A stretch of DNA of 19,914 nt from CAYGBW01 sp964348185 (lineage in GTDB: Bacteria; Desulfobacterota; BSN033; WVXP01), in assembly GCA_964348185.1 (NCBI GenBank), contig CAYGBW010000129.1, positions 1 through 19,914 of the forward strand, given 5' to 3'. Every line of letters begins with the position of its first letter. The stretch's first letter is position 1. Below are positions 7,093-15,176 of this stretch, piece by piece. The notes beneath the pieces were generated by a model. That model was not told the DNA's origin. It saw only the letters and a list, made by a program, of their open reading frames with translations, and did not search any database. The position numbers and the translations under genes were made by a program.

Positions 7093-8178
7093 CTACCGTT
7101 TGATTCGAGCGGTCCCTCCGCCCATGACGTGGAGGACCTCATCCAGGGTAATCATGCTGGTATCCCCGCGGGTACTCTGGAGAAGGGCCCCATGGGCCGC
7201 GCCGAATTCGACAATGTCAGCAGGAGAGTGACCATTCAAAAAACCGTAGATCATGCCTGATGAGAACCCATCTCCTCCCCCGACCCGGTCCTCGATCTCC
7301 AGATTCTCATACCGCTTGGACTCATAGAAGGCGCCGTCATAGAAGAGGATTGCACTCCAATGGTTGACAAGACCGCTGACAACCTCTCGAAGGGTGGTGC
7401 CCACCCCTTTCAGATGGGGAAAGCTATCCATGACGCGACCGACCATTCTTTTGTAGTTCTCTATGGGCAACTGGAGGAGCCTTTCGTCCACCCCTTCAAC
7501 GGAAAAGCCCAGTACTTTTTGGAAGTCCTCCTCATTTCCGATGACAAAATCCATGTATTGGACGAGAGGCCGGGTGATCTCTTGGGCTTTCTCGCTGGAC
7601 CAGAGCTTCGATCGAAAGTTGAGGTCATAGGAGACGACCGTTCCCGCCTTTTTTGCGGCTTCCATCGCCTCCGCAGCCACCTTTGCCGCTTCCTCGCTGA
7701 GGGCGGTGAAAATCCCTCCCAGATGAAACCACCGAACCCCTTGTTTTTGAAAGAGCTTTTTCCAGTCGATTTCTCCGGGTTTCATCTGAGACGCGGCCGA
7801 ATGTCCCCGGTCATACATGGTGACACTGGCCCGCAACCCTGTCCCGACCTCCGTGAAATTGAGCCCCACCCGGTTCTGTTTGCCTACGCCGTCATAGGGG
7901 ACCCAGACCACGTGTCCCATATCGACGCCCACGGATCTCCCGTGGTTCAGGATGAGACGACCGAGAGGGTTTTGGGGGAGTTTGCTCACCCATCCTGTTT
8001 TGAGCCCCAAACGGGCCAGGGCATAGGACACGTTGTATTCTCCACCCCCGACCCAGACCTCAAGTTGCCGGGCGAATTCCAGACGGCCGTGCCCAGCAGG
8101 GCTCAACCGAATCATGCATTCACCCAAACTCACCATATCCAATTGACAGGATGCCTGATCTCGAATCGCAAGGGTCAT
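7093..8178 (-). CDS. kdgK: 2-keto-3-deoxygluconate kinase (PfkB family)
   Basis: 361 residues of a ribokinase/PfkB-type sugar kinase. Visible motifs are the substrate-binding GGGEYNVSYALARLG (44-58), YDLNFRSKLW (184-193), GNEED (214-218, which orients ATP-Mg) and the anion-hole and catalytic motif DRVGGGDGF (297-305) with base Asp303. The DRVGGGD form, in place of the DTxGAGD of ribokinase, is common among KDG kinases. The enzyme phosphorylates 2-keto-3-deoxy-D-gluconate to KDPG with ATP in the cytoplasm, linking uronate and aldonate dehydration to the lower Entner-Doudoroff pathway. The start is ATG with AAGGAGGAG upstream, 45 bp after the Ldh2 gene, in the same operon. A related substrate, such as 2-keto-3-deoxygalactonate or another deoxy-keto acid, is possible. 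No KDPG aldolase is encoded in the window. Confidence 0.8.
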   Translation of the reverse strand: MTLAIRDQASCQLDMVSLGECMIRLSPAGHGRLEFARQLEVWVGGGEYNVSYALARLGLKTGWVSKLPQNPLGRLILNHGRSVGVDMGHVVWVPYDGVGKQNRVGLNFTEVGTGLRASVTMYDRGHSAASQMKPGEIDWKKLFQKQGVRWFHLGGIFTALSEEAAKVAAEAMEAAKKAGTVVSYDLNFRSKLWSSEKAQEITRPLVQYMDFVIGNEEDFQKVLGFSVEGVDERLLQLPIENYKRMVGRVMDSFPHLKGVGTTLREVVSGLVNHWSAILFYDGAFYESKRYENLEIEDRVGGGDGFSSGMIYGFLNGHSPADIVEFGAAHGALLQSTRGDTSMITLDEVLHVMGGGTARIKR

Positions 8179-8223
8179 GGCAGAATCTCCTCCTTTTTCT
8201 GCTGTTCTCCGAACCCCTATGCT

Positions 8224-9267
8224 TCAGACCGGAAAAGGAACGCCGAAGTCCTCTCCCAGCTGGCGAAGAAGAGAGACGTCTTCCTCTCTGATGGGACACC
8301 CCTCCTTCTCTCGTAGCGCTTTGGTTCGCCATTCAGGCTCTCCAGGAATCAGAATCTCCTCGACTCCGGGCGCCTTCGGTTGGCTCTTCAGCTCTGCAAA
8401 GAGTTCGTCCATCCGCCTCTTGAATTCCCCCACCGGGCAGAACGCCTCAATGTCGATAGCCTGGACATAGTGGCCCATGAAGGCCCTGTTCTCCCAGTCA
8501 TCGAATTTCCGAACAATATGGGCACCATAGGGCATTCCTGTTAGACGGCTCGAAAGGATTTCGATCATCAGGCTAACGGCATACCCCTTGGCACCGCTCA
8601 TGGGGACAACGGCATAGGCCTGGGTGGGGTCGGTCACGGGCTTTCCCTCCCGGTCCACTGCCCAGTTGAGGGGAATTGATTTGCCAGCCTCTGCTGCCGC
8701 GCGGACCTTGCCAAAGGCCACTTCGCTCGTGGCCATATCCATGCAAAACCACGGGTAGGTCCCTGCAGGAATGCAGACACAGATCGGGTTGGTGCCAAGA
8801 AATCTCTCCCGTCCCCCAAAGGGGGTGACATCACATTCTCCATCTGACATCACCAAACCGATGCAGTCTTGTTTGGCACAATGCTCGCCGTAGTAAGCGG
8901 CGGCTCCGAAATGATTGGAATTGATCACCGCCACACTCCCGATGCCAACGTCCCGGGCGAGTTCTACCGCCTTGCGAGCCGCTTCCAGGGTCGACAGCTG
9001 GCCCAGAGAGAAATCTGCGTCGAGAATTGCCACCCCTGCCCTCTTTTTTTCGAAGCGAAACCGGGGGGCAGGGTTGATTAGCCCTTTCTCCAATCGACGG
9101 GCGTACAGGTTGCTCAGGTATATCCCATGGGTATCCACGCCTCGGAGGTTGGCCTCCACGAGGATTTCCGCGACGGTCCTTGCGTCCTCCTTGGGTACCC
9201 CGACTTTCTGGAATATCCCTCCGCCAAAAACTCTCAATTCCTCCGCAGGAATCATATAAGGAACCAT
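8224..9267 (-). CDS. Malate/L-lactate dehydrogenase (Ldh2) family oxidoreductase
   Basis: 347 residues from the ATG at 9267, which has GGGAG upstream. The open frame 48 codons further upstream has no conserved content and overlaps the end of gnd. Landmarks of the Ldh2 fold, which is not the Rossmann type, are RGVDTHGIYL with catalytic His47, VINSNHFGAA (115-123), the FLGTNPI nucleotide-binding turn (157-162), MDMATS (177-181) and MSGAKGYAVSLMIE (223-236). The family reduces 2-oxo acids with NAD(P)H. Known members act on malate, lactate, ureidoglycolate, sulfolactate, delta1-piperideine-2-carboxylate and 2,3-diketo-L-gulonate. In this setting a keto-sugar acid such as diketogulonate is the likeliest substrate, by context only. 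It lies 73 bp after gnd and 45 bp before kdgK. Confidence 0.85.
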   Translation of the reverse strand: MVPYMIPAEELRVFGGGIFQKVGVPKEDARTVAEILVEANLRGVDTHGIYLSNLYARRLEKGLINPAPRFRFEKKRAGVAILDADFSLGQLSTLEAARKAVELARDVGIGSVAVINSNHFGAAAYYGEHCAKQDCIGLVMSDGECDVTPFGGRERFLGTNPICVCIPAGTYPWFCMDMATSEVAFGKVRAAAEAGKSIPLNWAVDREGKPVTDPTQAYAVVPMSGAKGYAVSLMIEILSSRLTGMPYGAHIVRKFDDWENRAFMGHYVQAIDIEAFCPVGEFKRRMDELFAELKSQPKAPGVEEILIPGEPEWRTKALREKEGCPIREEDVSLLRQLGEDFGVPFPV

Positions 9268-9340
9268 GAGGAGTCTCCCTTTCTTGATTGACGGTCTTCG
9301 ACTTGGCTCCAAAGATCTTTTTTGCAGGGTTTTTCCAAAG

Positions 9341-10759
9341 TCATGCTTTGCTATCCTGCCACTCCGTGTGGAAAATGCCCTCCCGATCCACTCGCTCATA
9401 GGTATGGGCACCGAAGAAATCCCTCTGTGCCTGGGTCAGATTCTGTGGCAACCGACCCCGCCGATAGCTGTCAAAATAGCCCAGGGAAGCGCTGAAGGCG
9501 AGGCAGGGGATTCCGAGCCGGTTTGCGGTCTGAATGACCATCCGCCAACCATCCTGGGCTTTGATCATCCAACCCCTGAACTCCGGGTGGAGGAGGAGGT
9601 TGGGAAGATCCGGGCGATCACGATACGCGGCTTTGATCCGATCCAGAAACCGGGCCCGAATGATGCACCCCCCCTTCCAGATCCGGCTGATCTCTGCCAG
9701 ATTCAGGTTCCATTCGCGCTCCTGAGAAGCGGTTTTCATCATAGCGGTCCCCTGGGCGTAGCTGCAGATCTTGCTCGCATAGAGGGCGTCATGAACCGCA
9801 TCGATCAGTTCCTCCTTGGGACCTTCGAATCGCCTTTGGGGACTCTCAAGGGCTCGGCTCGCCGCCTCGCGCTCTGTCTTGTAGGACGAGAGGATCCTCG
9901 CTTCCACAGCCGCGTTGATGGTTGGGATGGCCACCCCCAAATCAAAGGCGATCTGGGACGTCCATTTCCCCGTTCCCTTCTGGCCGGCTTTATCGAGGAT
10001 CATGTCGACCAGGGGCTTTCCTGTCTCTTCGTCGGTTTTCCCAAAGATCTTCGCCGTGATCTCGATGAGAAACGAATTGAGGACCCCTTCGTTCCACCGG
10101 GCAAAAATATCGGCCAGTTCCGACGCTTCCAGACCCAAACCCTGTTTCAGAACATCGTAGGCTTCGGCGATCAGCTGCATGTCGCCATACTCAATCCCGT
10201 TGTGCACCATTTTCACGAAATGGCCAGCCCCTGAGGGGCCAATATAGGTGCAGCAGGGGCCATCGTCCACCTGAGCGGCGATCCGGGTCAACACCGGTGC
10301 CATGGTGTCATAGGCTTCCTTAGGCCCACCCGGCATGATGCTCGGCCCCTTCAGAGCCCCTTCTTCCCCGCCGCTAATCCCGGTGCCCAGGTAATGGATT
10401 CCTTTGGCGGCCAAAGCTTTGGAGCGGCGCTCCGTATCCTCAAAAAACGAGTTCCCCCCGTCCATCAGGATGTCCCCCGGTGATAGGTAGACCTTGATCT
10501 GATCGATCAGGGCATCCACAGCAGGACCCGCCTTTACCATGAAAATCACCCGTTTGGGAGAGGCGAGGGACTCGACCAATTCCTTTACGGAATATGTCCC
10601 AAGAATGTCTCTCCCTGAGGCTCTGCCCTCCACAAATGCTCTCACCTTGTCCGTGGTTCGGTTGTAAACAGAAACCGGATATCCACGACCCTCTATGTTG
10701 AGGGCGAGATTTTCCCCCATGACGGCCAACCCAACCAAACCGATTTCCTGCTCTTTCAT
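9341..10759 (-). CDS. gnd: 6-phosphogluconate dehydrogenase, decarboxylating
   Basis: 472 residues, the normal length of the long dimeric form. The N-terminal Rossmann domain has GLAVMGENLALN (10-21) and YNRTTDK (32-38), whose NRT triad is typical of NADP use. Next come DGGNSFFEDTERR (100-112), the signature GISGGEEGALKGPSIMPGG (127-145), and the catalytic stretch HFVKMVHNGIEYGDMQL with Lys183 and Glu190. The all-helical C-terminal domain and the tail are complete. It converts 6-phosphogluconate to ribulose 5-phosphate, CO2 and NADPH. I chose the ATG at 10759 over one 9 bp upstream, because GAGGAG touches the upstream ATG but is 9 bases from this one. The gene follows the hydroxyacid dehydrogenase by 13 bp, so the two are probably co-translated. 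Its presence in a catabolic operon suggests that 6-phosphogluconate is an intermediate. Confidence 0.93.
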   Translation of the reverse strand: MKEQEIGLVGLAVMGENLALNIEGRGYPVSVYNRTTDKVRAFVEGRASGRDILGTYSVKELVESLASPKRVIFMVKAGPAVDALIDQIKVYLSPGDILMDGGNSFFEDTERRSKALAAKGIHYLGTGISGGEEGALKGPSIMPGGPKEAYDTMAPVLTRIAAQVDDGPCCTYIGPSGAGHFVKMVHNGIEYGDMQLIAEAYDVLKQGLGLEASELADIFARWNEGVLNSFLIEITAKIFGKTDEETGKPLVDMILDKAGQKGTGKWTSQIAFDLGVAIPTINAAVEARILSSYKTEREAASRALESPQRRFEGPKEELIDAVHDALYASKICSYAQGTAMMKTASQEREWNLNLAEISRIWKGGCIIRARFLDRIKAAYRDRPDLPNLLLHPEFRGWMIKAQDGWRMVIQTANRLGIPCLAFSASLGYFDSYRRGRLPQNLTQAQRDFFGAHTYERVDREGIFHTEWQDSKA

Positions 10760-10772
10760 CTCTATCATCTCC

Positions 10773-11729
10773 TCAATTGGCCTGAGCCAACGGTTTGTTT
10801 CCCTCCAAAACCGCTGCGAGGTTCTTCACGGCCATGGTTGCCTGGCGGACCACACTCTCATAGGTTCTCGACCCGATGTGAGGGGTCAGAATGACATTCT
10901 CCAGGCCGCTCCGGACCAGAGGATCCGAGGGGTCAGGGGGCTCGTGTTCCAGAACATCTGCGGCATAACCGGCAATCCTCCCCTCTTTCAGAGCCGCCAG
11001 GAGATCGCCTGTGTGAACGAGTTGCCCACGGGCGCAGTTGATCAGATAGGCAGTCGGCTTCATCAGCTTCAGTCGCTCCCGGTTGATGAAAAACCGGTTT
11101 TCTGGGGTGAGGTTCATATGGAGGGTAACAAAATCACCCTGCTGAAGAATCTCATCGTGCACCAGGCACCTCCCCACTGAATACTGTTGGCAAAAAGGAT
11201 CATCCCAAATTGGATCACATCCAAGGACCTTCATCTCAAAGGCCAGGGCTCTCCTGGCCACCTGTTTGCCGATTCGCCCCATTCCGATGATCCCGATCGT
11301 TTTGCCCCATAGTTCATGGCCCGTAATCCGCTTCCACCGTCCCTGTTTTACCCACTGGTTTTCCTGAGGGATGTTTCTGGCCAGAGAAATCATCAATCCG
11401 AAAACATGCTCTGCCACAGTGACCTCGTTTACTCCTGGCGTGTAGGTCACCGGCACCCCGAGGTCCCGAGCTCCCTCAAGGTCGATCCGATCGACACCGA
11501 TCCCGTATTTGCTGATAACTCTCAACCTCGGCAGGGCTTTTTCAATAACCCGCCGGGTAATTGCATCGTCCCCGCAGATGATTCCATCGGTATCTCCCAC
11601 CAGATCAAGCATCGCGTCTTCGTCCAAAGGGCCCCTGGCCGTGACAATTTCGTACTCCTGTTCCTTCAAGAGGTCATGATGAGCCCCTGGGGTATCCATG
11701 AACGATGTCGTTGTGATCAAAACGCGCAT
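10773..11729 (-). CDS. D-isomer-specific 2-hydroxyacid dehydrogenase (phosphoglycerate dehydrogenase-like)
   Basis: 318 residues from the ATG at 11729, which has GGGAGGAG just upstream; another ATG 12 bp earlier touches the preceding gene. Substrate-domain features are KYGIGVDRIDL and TPGVNEVTVAEH. The NAD domain has GMGRIG (149-154) with Asp172 at the end of the second strand, which favours NAD over NADP. The catalytic set is complete: Arg234 in NCARG, Glu263 in ADVLEHEPP and His284 in TPHIGS. It lacks the C-terminal ACT domain of classical SerA. Related enzymes reduce hydroxypyruvate, glyoxylate or 2-ketogluconate, so in this operon a ketoaldonate reductase is plausible while serine synthesis is less so. 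It lies 17 bp after the SDR gene and 13 bp before gnd. Confidence 0.85.
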   Translation of the reverse strand: MRVLITTTSFMDTPGAHHDLLKEQEYEIVTARGPLDEDAMLDLVGDTDGIICGDDAITRRVIEKALPRLRVISKYGIGVDRIDLEGARDLGVPVTYTPGVNEVTVAEHVFGLMISLARNIPQENQWVKQGRWKRITGHELWGKTIGIIGMGRIGKQVARRALAFEMKVLGCDPIWDDPFCQQYSVGRCLVHDEILQQGDFVTLHMNLTPENRFFINRERLKLMKPTAYLINCARGQLVHTGDLLAALKEGRIAGYAADVLEHEPPDPSDPLVRSGLENVILTPHIGSRTYESVVRQATMAVKNLAAVLEGNKPLAQAN

Positions 11730-11746
11730 CTCTCCTCCCATCCCGC

Positions 11747-12544
11747 CTAAATCGCCGTGACAGAAAACCCCCCGTCCACGACCAGGTTGGATCCTGTAAT
11801 AAAACTCCCCGCCTTGTCAGAGGCCAGCAAAAGGGTCGCACCGACCAGCTCTTCCGGATCCCCGAATCGGCCCATGGGGGTGTGGCCCATGATGGCCTCT
11901 ACCCTCGACTTGTCCAGTACCCTTCGGTTCTGTTCTGCCGGAAAGAAGCCAGGGCAGAGGGCGTTGACCCTGATCCCGTAGCCGGCCCACTCGCGGGCCA
12001 GATATTCCGTCAGGTTCCAGAGGGCGGCTTTGGTGAGGTTGTATACAGACACCCGACTCAAGGGGCGAAGGGCAGCCATGGATGACATATTGATGATGCA
12101 TCCCCTCTGTGCGTGATCGATCCAGTGCTTCCCGATGAGCTGGCAGGCCACATGGACCGATTTAAGGTTTATTTTCAGAACGTCTTCAAACTCCTCGTCG
12201 GTGATTTCGAGATAGGGGATCGGTGGGTTTATGGCGGGTCCATTGATCCAGATGTCGATGTGGCCGAACCCGTCGATCACGGCGGGGATTATCTTGGCGA
12301 CCTGATCCCGCTCGGTTACGTCCGCCCGGAAAAACCGTGCATCCTCCGAAGAACTTCCCCACTCCTGGAAATGGGCCTCGGCTTTTTCTCGATTGCGCCC
12401 AACGAGAACCACCTGACAGCCCGCCTGCCAGAGCCCCTTTGCCATGGCACCACAGAGAACGCCGGTTCCCCCAATGACCACGGCGACTTTGCCCTCAAGC
12501 TCAAATAGTTCACGAAAGAACTCGGAAGAATCGTTTTCCTTCAA
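11747..12544 (-). CDS. SDR oxidoreductase, mannonate / 5-ketogluconate reductase-like
   Basis: 265 residues of a classical short-chain dehydrogenase. It has GGTGVLCG (25-32) for the nucleotide, Asn126, Ser155 and the YNLTK active site with Tyr168 and Lys172. The C-terminal PGFFPAEQNRRVL segment (198-210) is a form I associate with the SDR-type D-mannonate (fructuronate) reductases and gluconate 5-dehydrogenases. The start is TTG, supported by a perfect AAGGAGG five bases upstream and the absence of any Met before residue 34. It probably reduces a keto-aldonate to an aldonate with NAD(P)H. It is the first intact gene of the minus-strand block. The 145 bp before it contain an inverted repeat but no obvious promoter, so transcription may come from further upstream, through the ABC transporter remnants. 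Confidence 0.85.
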   Translation of the reverse strand: MKENDSSEFFRELFELEGKVAVVIGGTGVLCGAMAKGLWQAGCQVVLVGRNREKAEAHFQEWGSSSEDARFFRADVTERDQVAKIIPAVIDGFGHIDIWINGPAINPPIPYLEITDEEFEDVLKINLKSVHVACQLIGKHWIDHAQRGCIINMSSMAALRPLSRVSVYNLTKAALWNLTEYLAREWAGYGIRVNALCPGFFPAEQNRRVLDKSRVEAIMGHTPMGRFGDPEELVGATLLLASDKAGSFITGSNLVVDGGFSVTAI

Positions 12545-12602
12545 TTTAACCTCCTTGAGTTGACCTCAATCCCCTGTCCGAAAGGATTTGAACTCATGGC
12601 GG

Positions 12603-12618
12603 TTCCAAGCCTTTGGAA
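12603..12618 (-). promoter_or_regulatory. Inverted repeat upstream of the SDR operon
   Basis: TTCCAA-GCCT-TTGGAA is a perfect 6-bp inverted repeat about 60 bp before the TTG start of the SDR gene. It may be an operator or a hairpin in the leader. No regulator gene is near enough to test against. Confidence 0.3.
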
Positions 12619-12689
12619 AAGCCTGACGATGAGAATCCAAACACGAGAGATCAGCGACCCTTTTGGCTCTCTAGTCGCCTCAAAGGACT

Positions 12690-13136
12690 CTACTCCTTCA
12701 CCGCGCCCATGGTAAGACCACTAATCAAATACTTCTGTGCATAGACGGCAATCGCTATGACCGGCAGAAAGGTTATCATTGCAAACGCGCTCAGCTGTCC
12801 CCAATCTATACCATACTCGGTAATGAACTGTCCAGCAACCACGGATAGAGGTTTTGCCTCTCTTGATGTAAGAATAAGGGGTAAGAAAAACTCTCTCCAA
12901 CATACGATCATGACCAGGATTCCAACGGCTGCCAAGCCAGGCCCAATCAATGGAATCACCACATGGCGGAAGGCCTGAAACCGAGAGCATCCATCGATAG
13001 CCGCAGCTTCTTCAAGCTCTTTGGGAATCAATGCGATGAACCCGATTAGCAACCAAATCCCAAATGGCAGATTATAAGCCACATAACTGGCAATAAGAGA
13101 GAACTGAGCGAACAATGTCAATAAAGGAAATGTCCC
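12690..13136 (-). pseudogene. Remnant of a carbohydrate ABC transporter permease, MalG-type, C-terminal half
   Basis: The frame encodes about the last 145 residues of a roughly 275-residue MalG-type inner-membrane permease. It includes YVAYNLPFGIWLL, the EAA loop that docks to the ATPase (EEAAAIDGCSRFQAFRHVVIP), and the closing GLTMGAVKE tail common in this family. Nothing recognisable as the first half precedes it: the frame is stopped at 13137 and the next upstream coding is the MalF-type N-terminus. The first weak start (TTG at 13121) lies inside what should be a membrane segment. It cannot form a working permease with the other half missing. The EAA loop is intact, so the loss looks recent, unless the region is misassembled. 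Confidence 0.75.
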
Positions 13137-13204
13137 TCATAGCTCAAGTCCCCTTTATATCAAACGTCTAAAACACGGTCATGAAGATCGAGAAACGAAG
13201 ACAA

Positions 13205-13459
13205 TTAGGCCATCAAGTATTGGTCAGTCAAATCTTTAACATAGTTACCAAGTCCGACGAACCGCTCTCCTGCATACATTTTTGCTAGATTGATGTTGTA
13301 CAGGCTGTTCCGCAGGCAATAGTTTAGAGGGAAAAACAGCACAATAGCTAGGGTAAATCGTGCCGGAGAAAGAAAGGCTATCTTGATTTGCCTCTCAGAC
13401 CCAAAACAAGCAGATTTCACCATTCTTCTGCTGTCATTCTTATTCTCTCTCATTTTCAA
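13205..13459 (-). pseudogene. Remnant of a carbohydrate ABC transporter permease, MalF-type, N-terminal fragment
   Basis: 84 residues matching the beginning of a MalF-type permease: a basic cytoplasmic start, the first membrane segment (about 32-50), and then RFVGLGNYVKDLTD, the conserved periplasmic motif that precedes the second segment. The frame then stops at TAA. A whole protein would be about 290 residues with six segments. It starts at TTG 13459 or ATG 13453, with AAAGGGA upstream. Together with the MalG-type fragment 70 bp further on, it looks like one deletion that removed the end of malF and the beginning of malG. Binding protein and ATPase genes are absent from the window. Confidence 0.7.
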
Positions 13460-13502
13460 TCTATCACTTCCCTTTGGAAATTAAAGGGATATCCTGACTC
13501 TC

Positions 13503-13531
13503 TTGAGAACCTACCAAGCATTTCTTATAGG
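13503..13531 (+). promoter_or_regulatory. Candidate sigma-70 promoter for the MttB-family gene
   Basis: TTGAGA (13503-13508) and TATAGG (13526-13531) lie 17 bases apart, matching consensus at 5 and 4 of 6 positions. The leader to the ATG at 13704 would be about 165 nt and would include the inverted repeat at 13578-13596. Its -10 box overlaps that of the opposing candidate on the other strand. Confidence 0.35.
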
Positions 13532-13552
13532 TATCCAAGCCCTTTCCTTCAA
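13524..13552 (-). promoter_or_regulatory. Candidate sigma-70 promoter reading into the ABC remnant and SDR operon
   Basis: On the minus strand TTGAAG (13552-13547) and TATAAG (13529-13524) are spaced by 17 bases, with 4 and 5 matches of 6. It points at the MalF-type fragment, starting about 55 nt before it. As no clear promoter is seen directly before the SDR gene, this may still be the operon promoter. Confidence 0.4.
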
Positions 13553-13577
13553 GAATATCTTGACCGTTACAGAGGCT

Positions 13578-13596
13578 ATTGAGAGAATCTCTTAAT
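13578..13596 (+). promoter_or_regulatory. 19-bp near-perfect inverted repeat upstream of the MttB-family gene
   Basis: The arms ATTGAGAG and CTCTTAAT pair in seven of eight positions around the centre AAT, the eighth being a G-T opposition. Length and symmetry suit the operator of a dimeric regulator, here between the methyltransferase gene and the divergent ABC remnant. Confidence 0.35.
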
Positions 13597-13703
13597 AAGG
13601 TTTCGAAGTTTAACCATCAACATCTAGAGGATGATTGTGGAGGATTCCGCTTTCTGGTAAAAGACGGGGGTGGGGACCGTCATGTCTTCTCGGGGGTCGG
13701 GTT

Positions 13704-15176
13704 ATGTTGCTGGAGCCAATCAAAATATTGACATGGGATGAGATGGAGAGGATTCACCGGGCTGCGCTCAAGATTCTTGAGGATGTGGGCATGAAAATCG
13801 AAAGCGCCAAAGCTTTGACGTATCTCAAAAAAGTGGGTTGCAAGATTGACGAATCCTCCATGGTGGTGCAGTTTCCTCAGAAAATCGTTCAGCAGTATGT
13901 CGATAAAATGCGGAAAGACTACGACAATCCAGATCGGATTCCACAGAGAATGGCGGTTCGGTATTCACACATTCGGTTTCGCAGGGAGCCTCACAAAATC
14001 CATCCTGATTTCACGGTTAGCGCCGGTGGGTTTTGTTGTTATCTCTACGATCTCGATGGCAACCGTCGCAAGGCTGCGATGGACGATACGCTTCGCTCAA
14101 TCAATCTGGTGAACAAACTCGATTCGATTGATTATACAGGCCTTCCCGTCTCCGATCAGGAAACGCCGTCCCTTCTCCGGCCGGTGAAGATGGCCGGCGA
14201 GCTGGCTAAATACACGACAAAATTCGGGGGCATAGAGACGTTCAGGAAAGAAGACATCCCCTATCTCATTGAAATCGGATCGATCATCAAAGGAAGCCTG
14301 GATGCACTGAAAAAAGAGCCAATCCTCGTGGGGTACGCTGAGGCTCGATCACCGCTCTGTCTGGATCGGAACATGGCAGAAATATTCATGGAATATGTTG
14401 AGCGGGGCTTTCCGCAGACACTGGACACGATGCCCAATGGGGGAGCAACCGTCCCAGTCACTGCAGCCGGGAACCTGGCCGTAGGTATGGCGGAGACGCT
14501 GGGTGCACTGACACTTGGGTACGCGACCGATGAAAATGCGATCGTGGGCGTCGATATTATCCCATCCTATTTCGATATGCAGTCCGGTATTTTCAGATAT
14601 GCGAGTGGGGACAGGATGCCTCTCCTCGTCGCGAGGGTTCAAATGATATCCGAGTATTATGGTTGCCCGAGTGGTGTCCATGGGGGAAAAACGGACAGCT
14701 GCTTCGTGAACATCCAGTGCGGCATTGAAAAGGCCATGAGCACTGTTTTCCCCGTTTTGGCGGGCGCTGTGGGTATTGGGACCGTGGGGCATCTTGAGAA
14801 TGCAGTGACGTTTTCCCCCTTGCAACTGGTTATCGACAACGAGGTTTTTCGGTATATGCATCGAACCCTTGAACCGATTCCTGTCAATGAGGATACCCTG
14901 GCTCTGGAGACGATCCGTCGCGTGGGTGTAGGTGGCCATTACCTCGAGGAGGCTCATACGGTGAACCATTTTCGCGATGAGATTTTTTTCTCGGATCTGT
15001 TTGAAACGATGCCTTGGGATAGCGCGCACTCCCAGAACACCAAGGGGATGGAGAACAAGGCCTTCGAGATTGCCCGCTCAATTTGGGAAGAGGAGCCAGA
15101 GCCCGTCATTGATACGGATAAGATCGATGCGATCGATCGCGTTTGCGCCCACGCCAAAAAGGAGTTTATGGGATAA
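13704..15176 (+). CDS. MttB-superfamily (trimethylamine methyltransferase-like) protein, non-pyrrolysine
   Basis: 490 residues, the usual size for the family, starting at ATG 13704; the ribosome site is only a G-rich stretch, and the longer open frame has no conserved content. Family landmarks are an N-terminal helix ending in ILEDVGMKI, SAGGFCCYLYDLDG (106-119), NGGATVPVTAAGNLAVG (245-261), GVHGGKTDS (324-332), GHLENAVTFSPLQLVIDNEV (362-381) and the closing GVGGHYLEEAHTVNHFRDEIFF block. The frame is uninterrupted, so no amber-coded pyrrolysine is used. Relatives of this type demethylate quaternary amines such as glycine betaine, proline betaine or carnitine, passing the methyl group to a corrinoid protein. 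No corrinoid protein or reductive activator is encoded in the window. The gene is alone on its strand, between an ABC remnant and the cupin/dehydratase pair. Confidence 0.88.
   Translation: MLLEPIKILTWDEMERIHRAALKILEDVGMKIESAKALTYLKKVGCKIDESSMVVQFPQKIVQQYVDKMRKDYDNPDRIPQRMAVRYSHIRFRREPHKIHPDFTVSAGGFCCYLYDLDGNRRKAAMDDTLRSINLVNKLDSIDYTGLPVSDQETPSLLRPVKMAGELAKYTTKFGGIETFRKEDIPYLIEIGSIIKGSLDALKKEPILVGYAEARSPLCLDRNMAEIFMEYVERGFPQTLDTMPNGGATVPVTAAGNLAVGMAETLGALTLGYATDENAIVGVDIIPSYFDMQSGIFRYASGDRMPLLVARVQMISEYYGCPSGVHGGKTDSCFVNIQCGIEKAMSTVFPVLAGAVGIGTVGHLENAVTFSPLQLVIDNEVFRYMHRTLEPIPVNEDTLALETIRRVGVGGHYLEEAHTVNHFRDEIFFSDLFETMPWDSAHSQNTKGMENKAFEIARSIWEEEPEPVIDTDKIDAIDRVCAHAKKEFMG

Noticed and set aside
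7360..8316. 318-codon plus-strand frame opposite kdgK
   Set aside because: Shadow of the kinase gene; the composition shows no recognisable domain.
9266..10234. 322-codon plus-strand frame opposite gnd
   Set aside because: It mirrors the well-conserved gnd gene on the minus strand, has no motifs, and its length follows from codon bias of the real gene.
13704..15176. Pyrrolysine-containing trimethylamine methyltransferase
   Set aside because: The frame has no internal amber codon, so it belongs to the non-pyrrolysine branch of the family.
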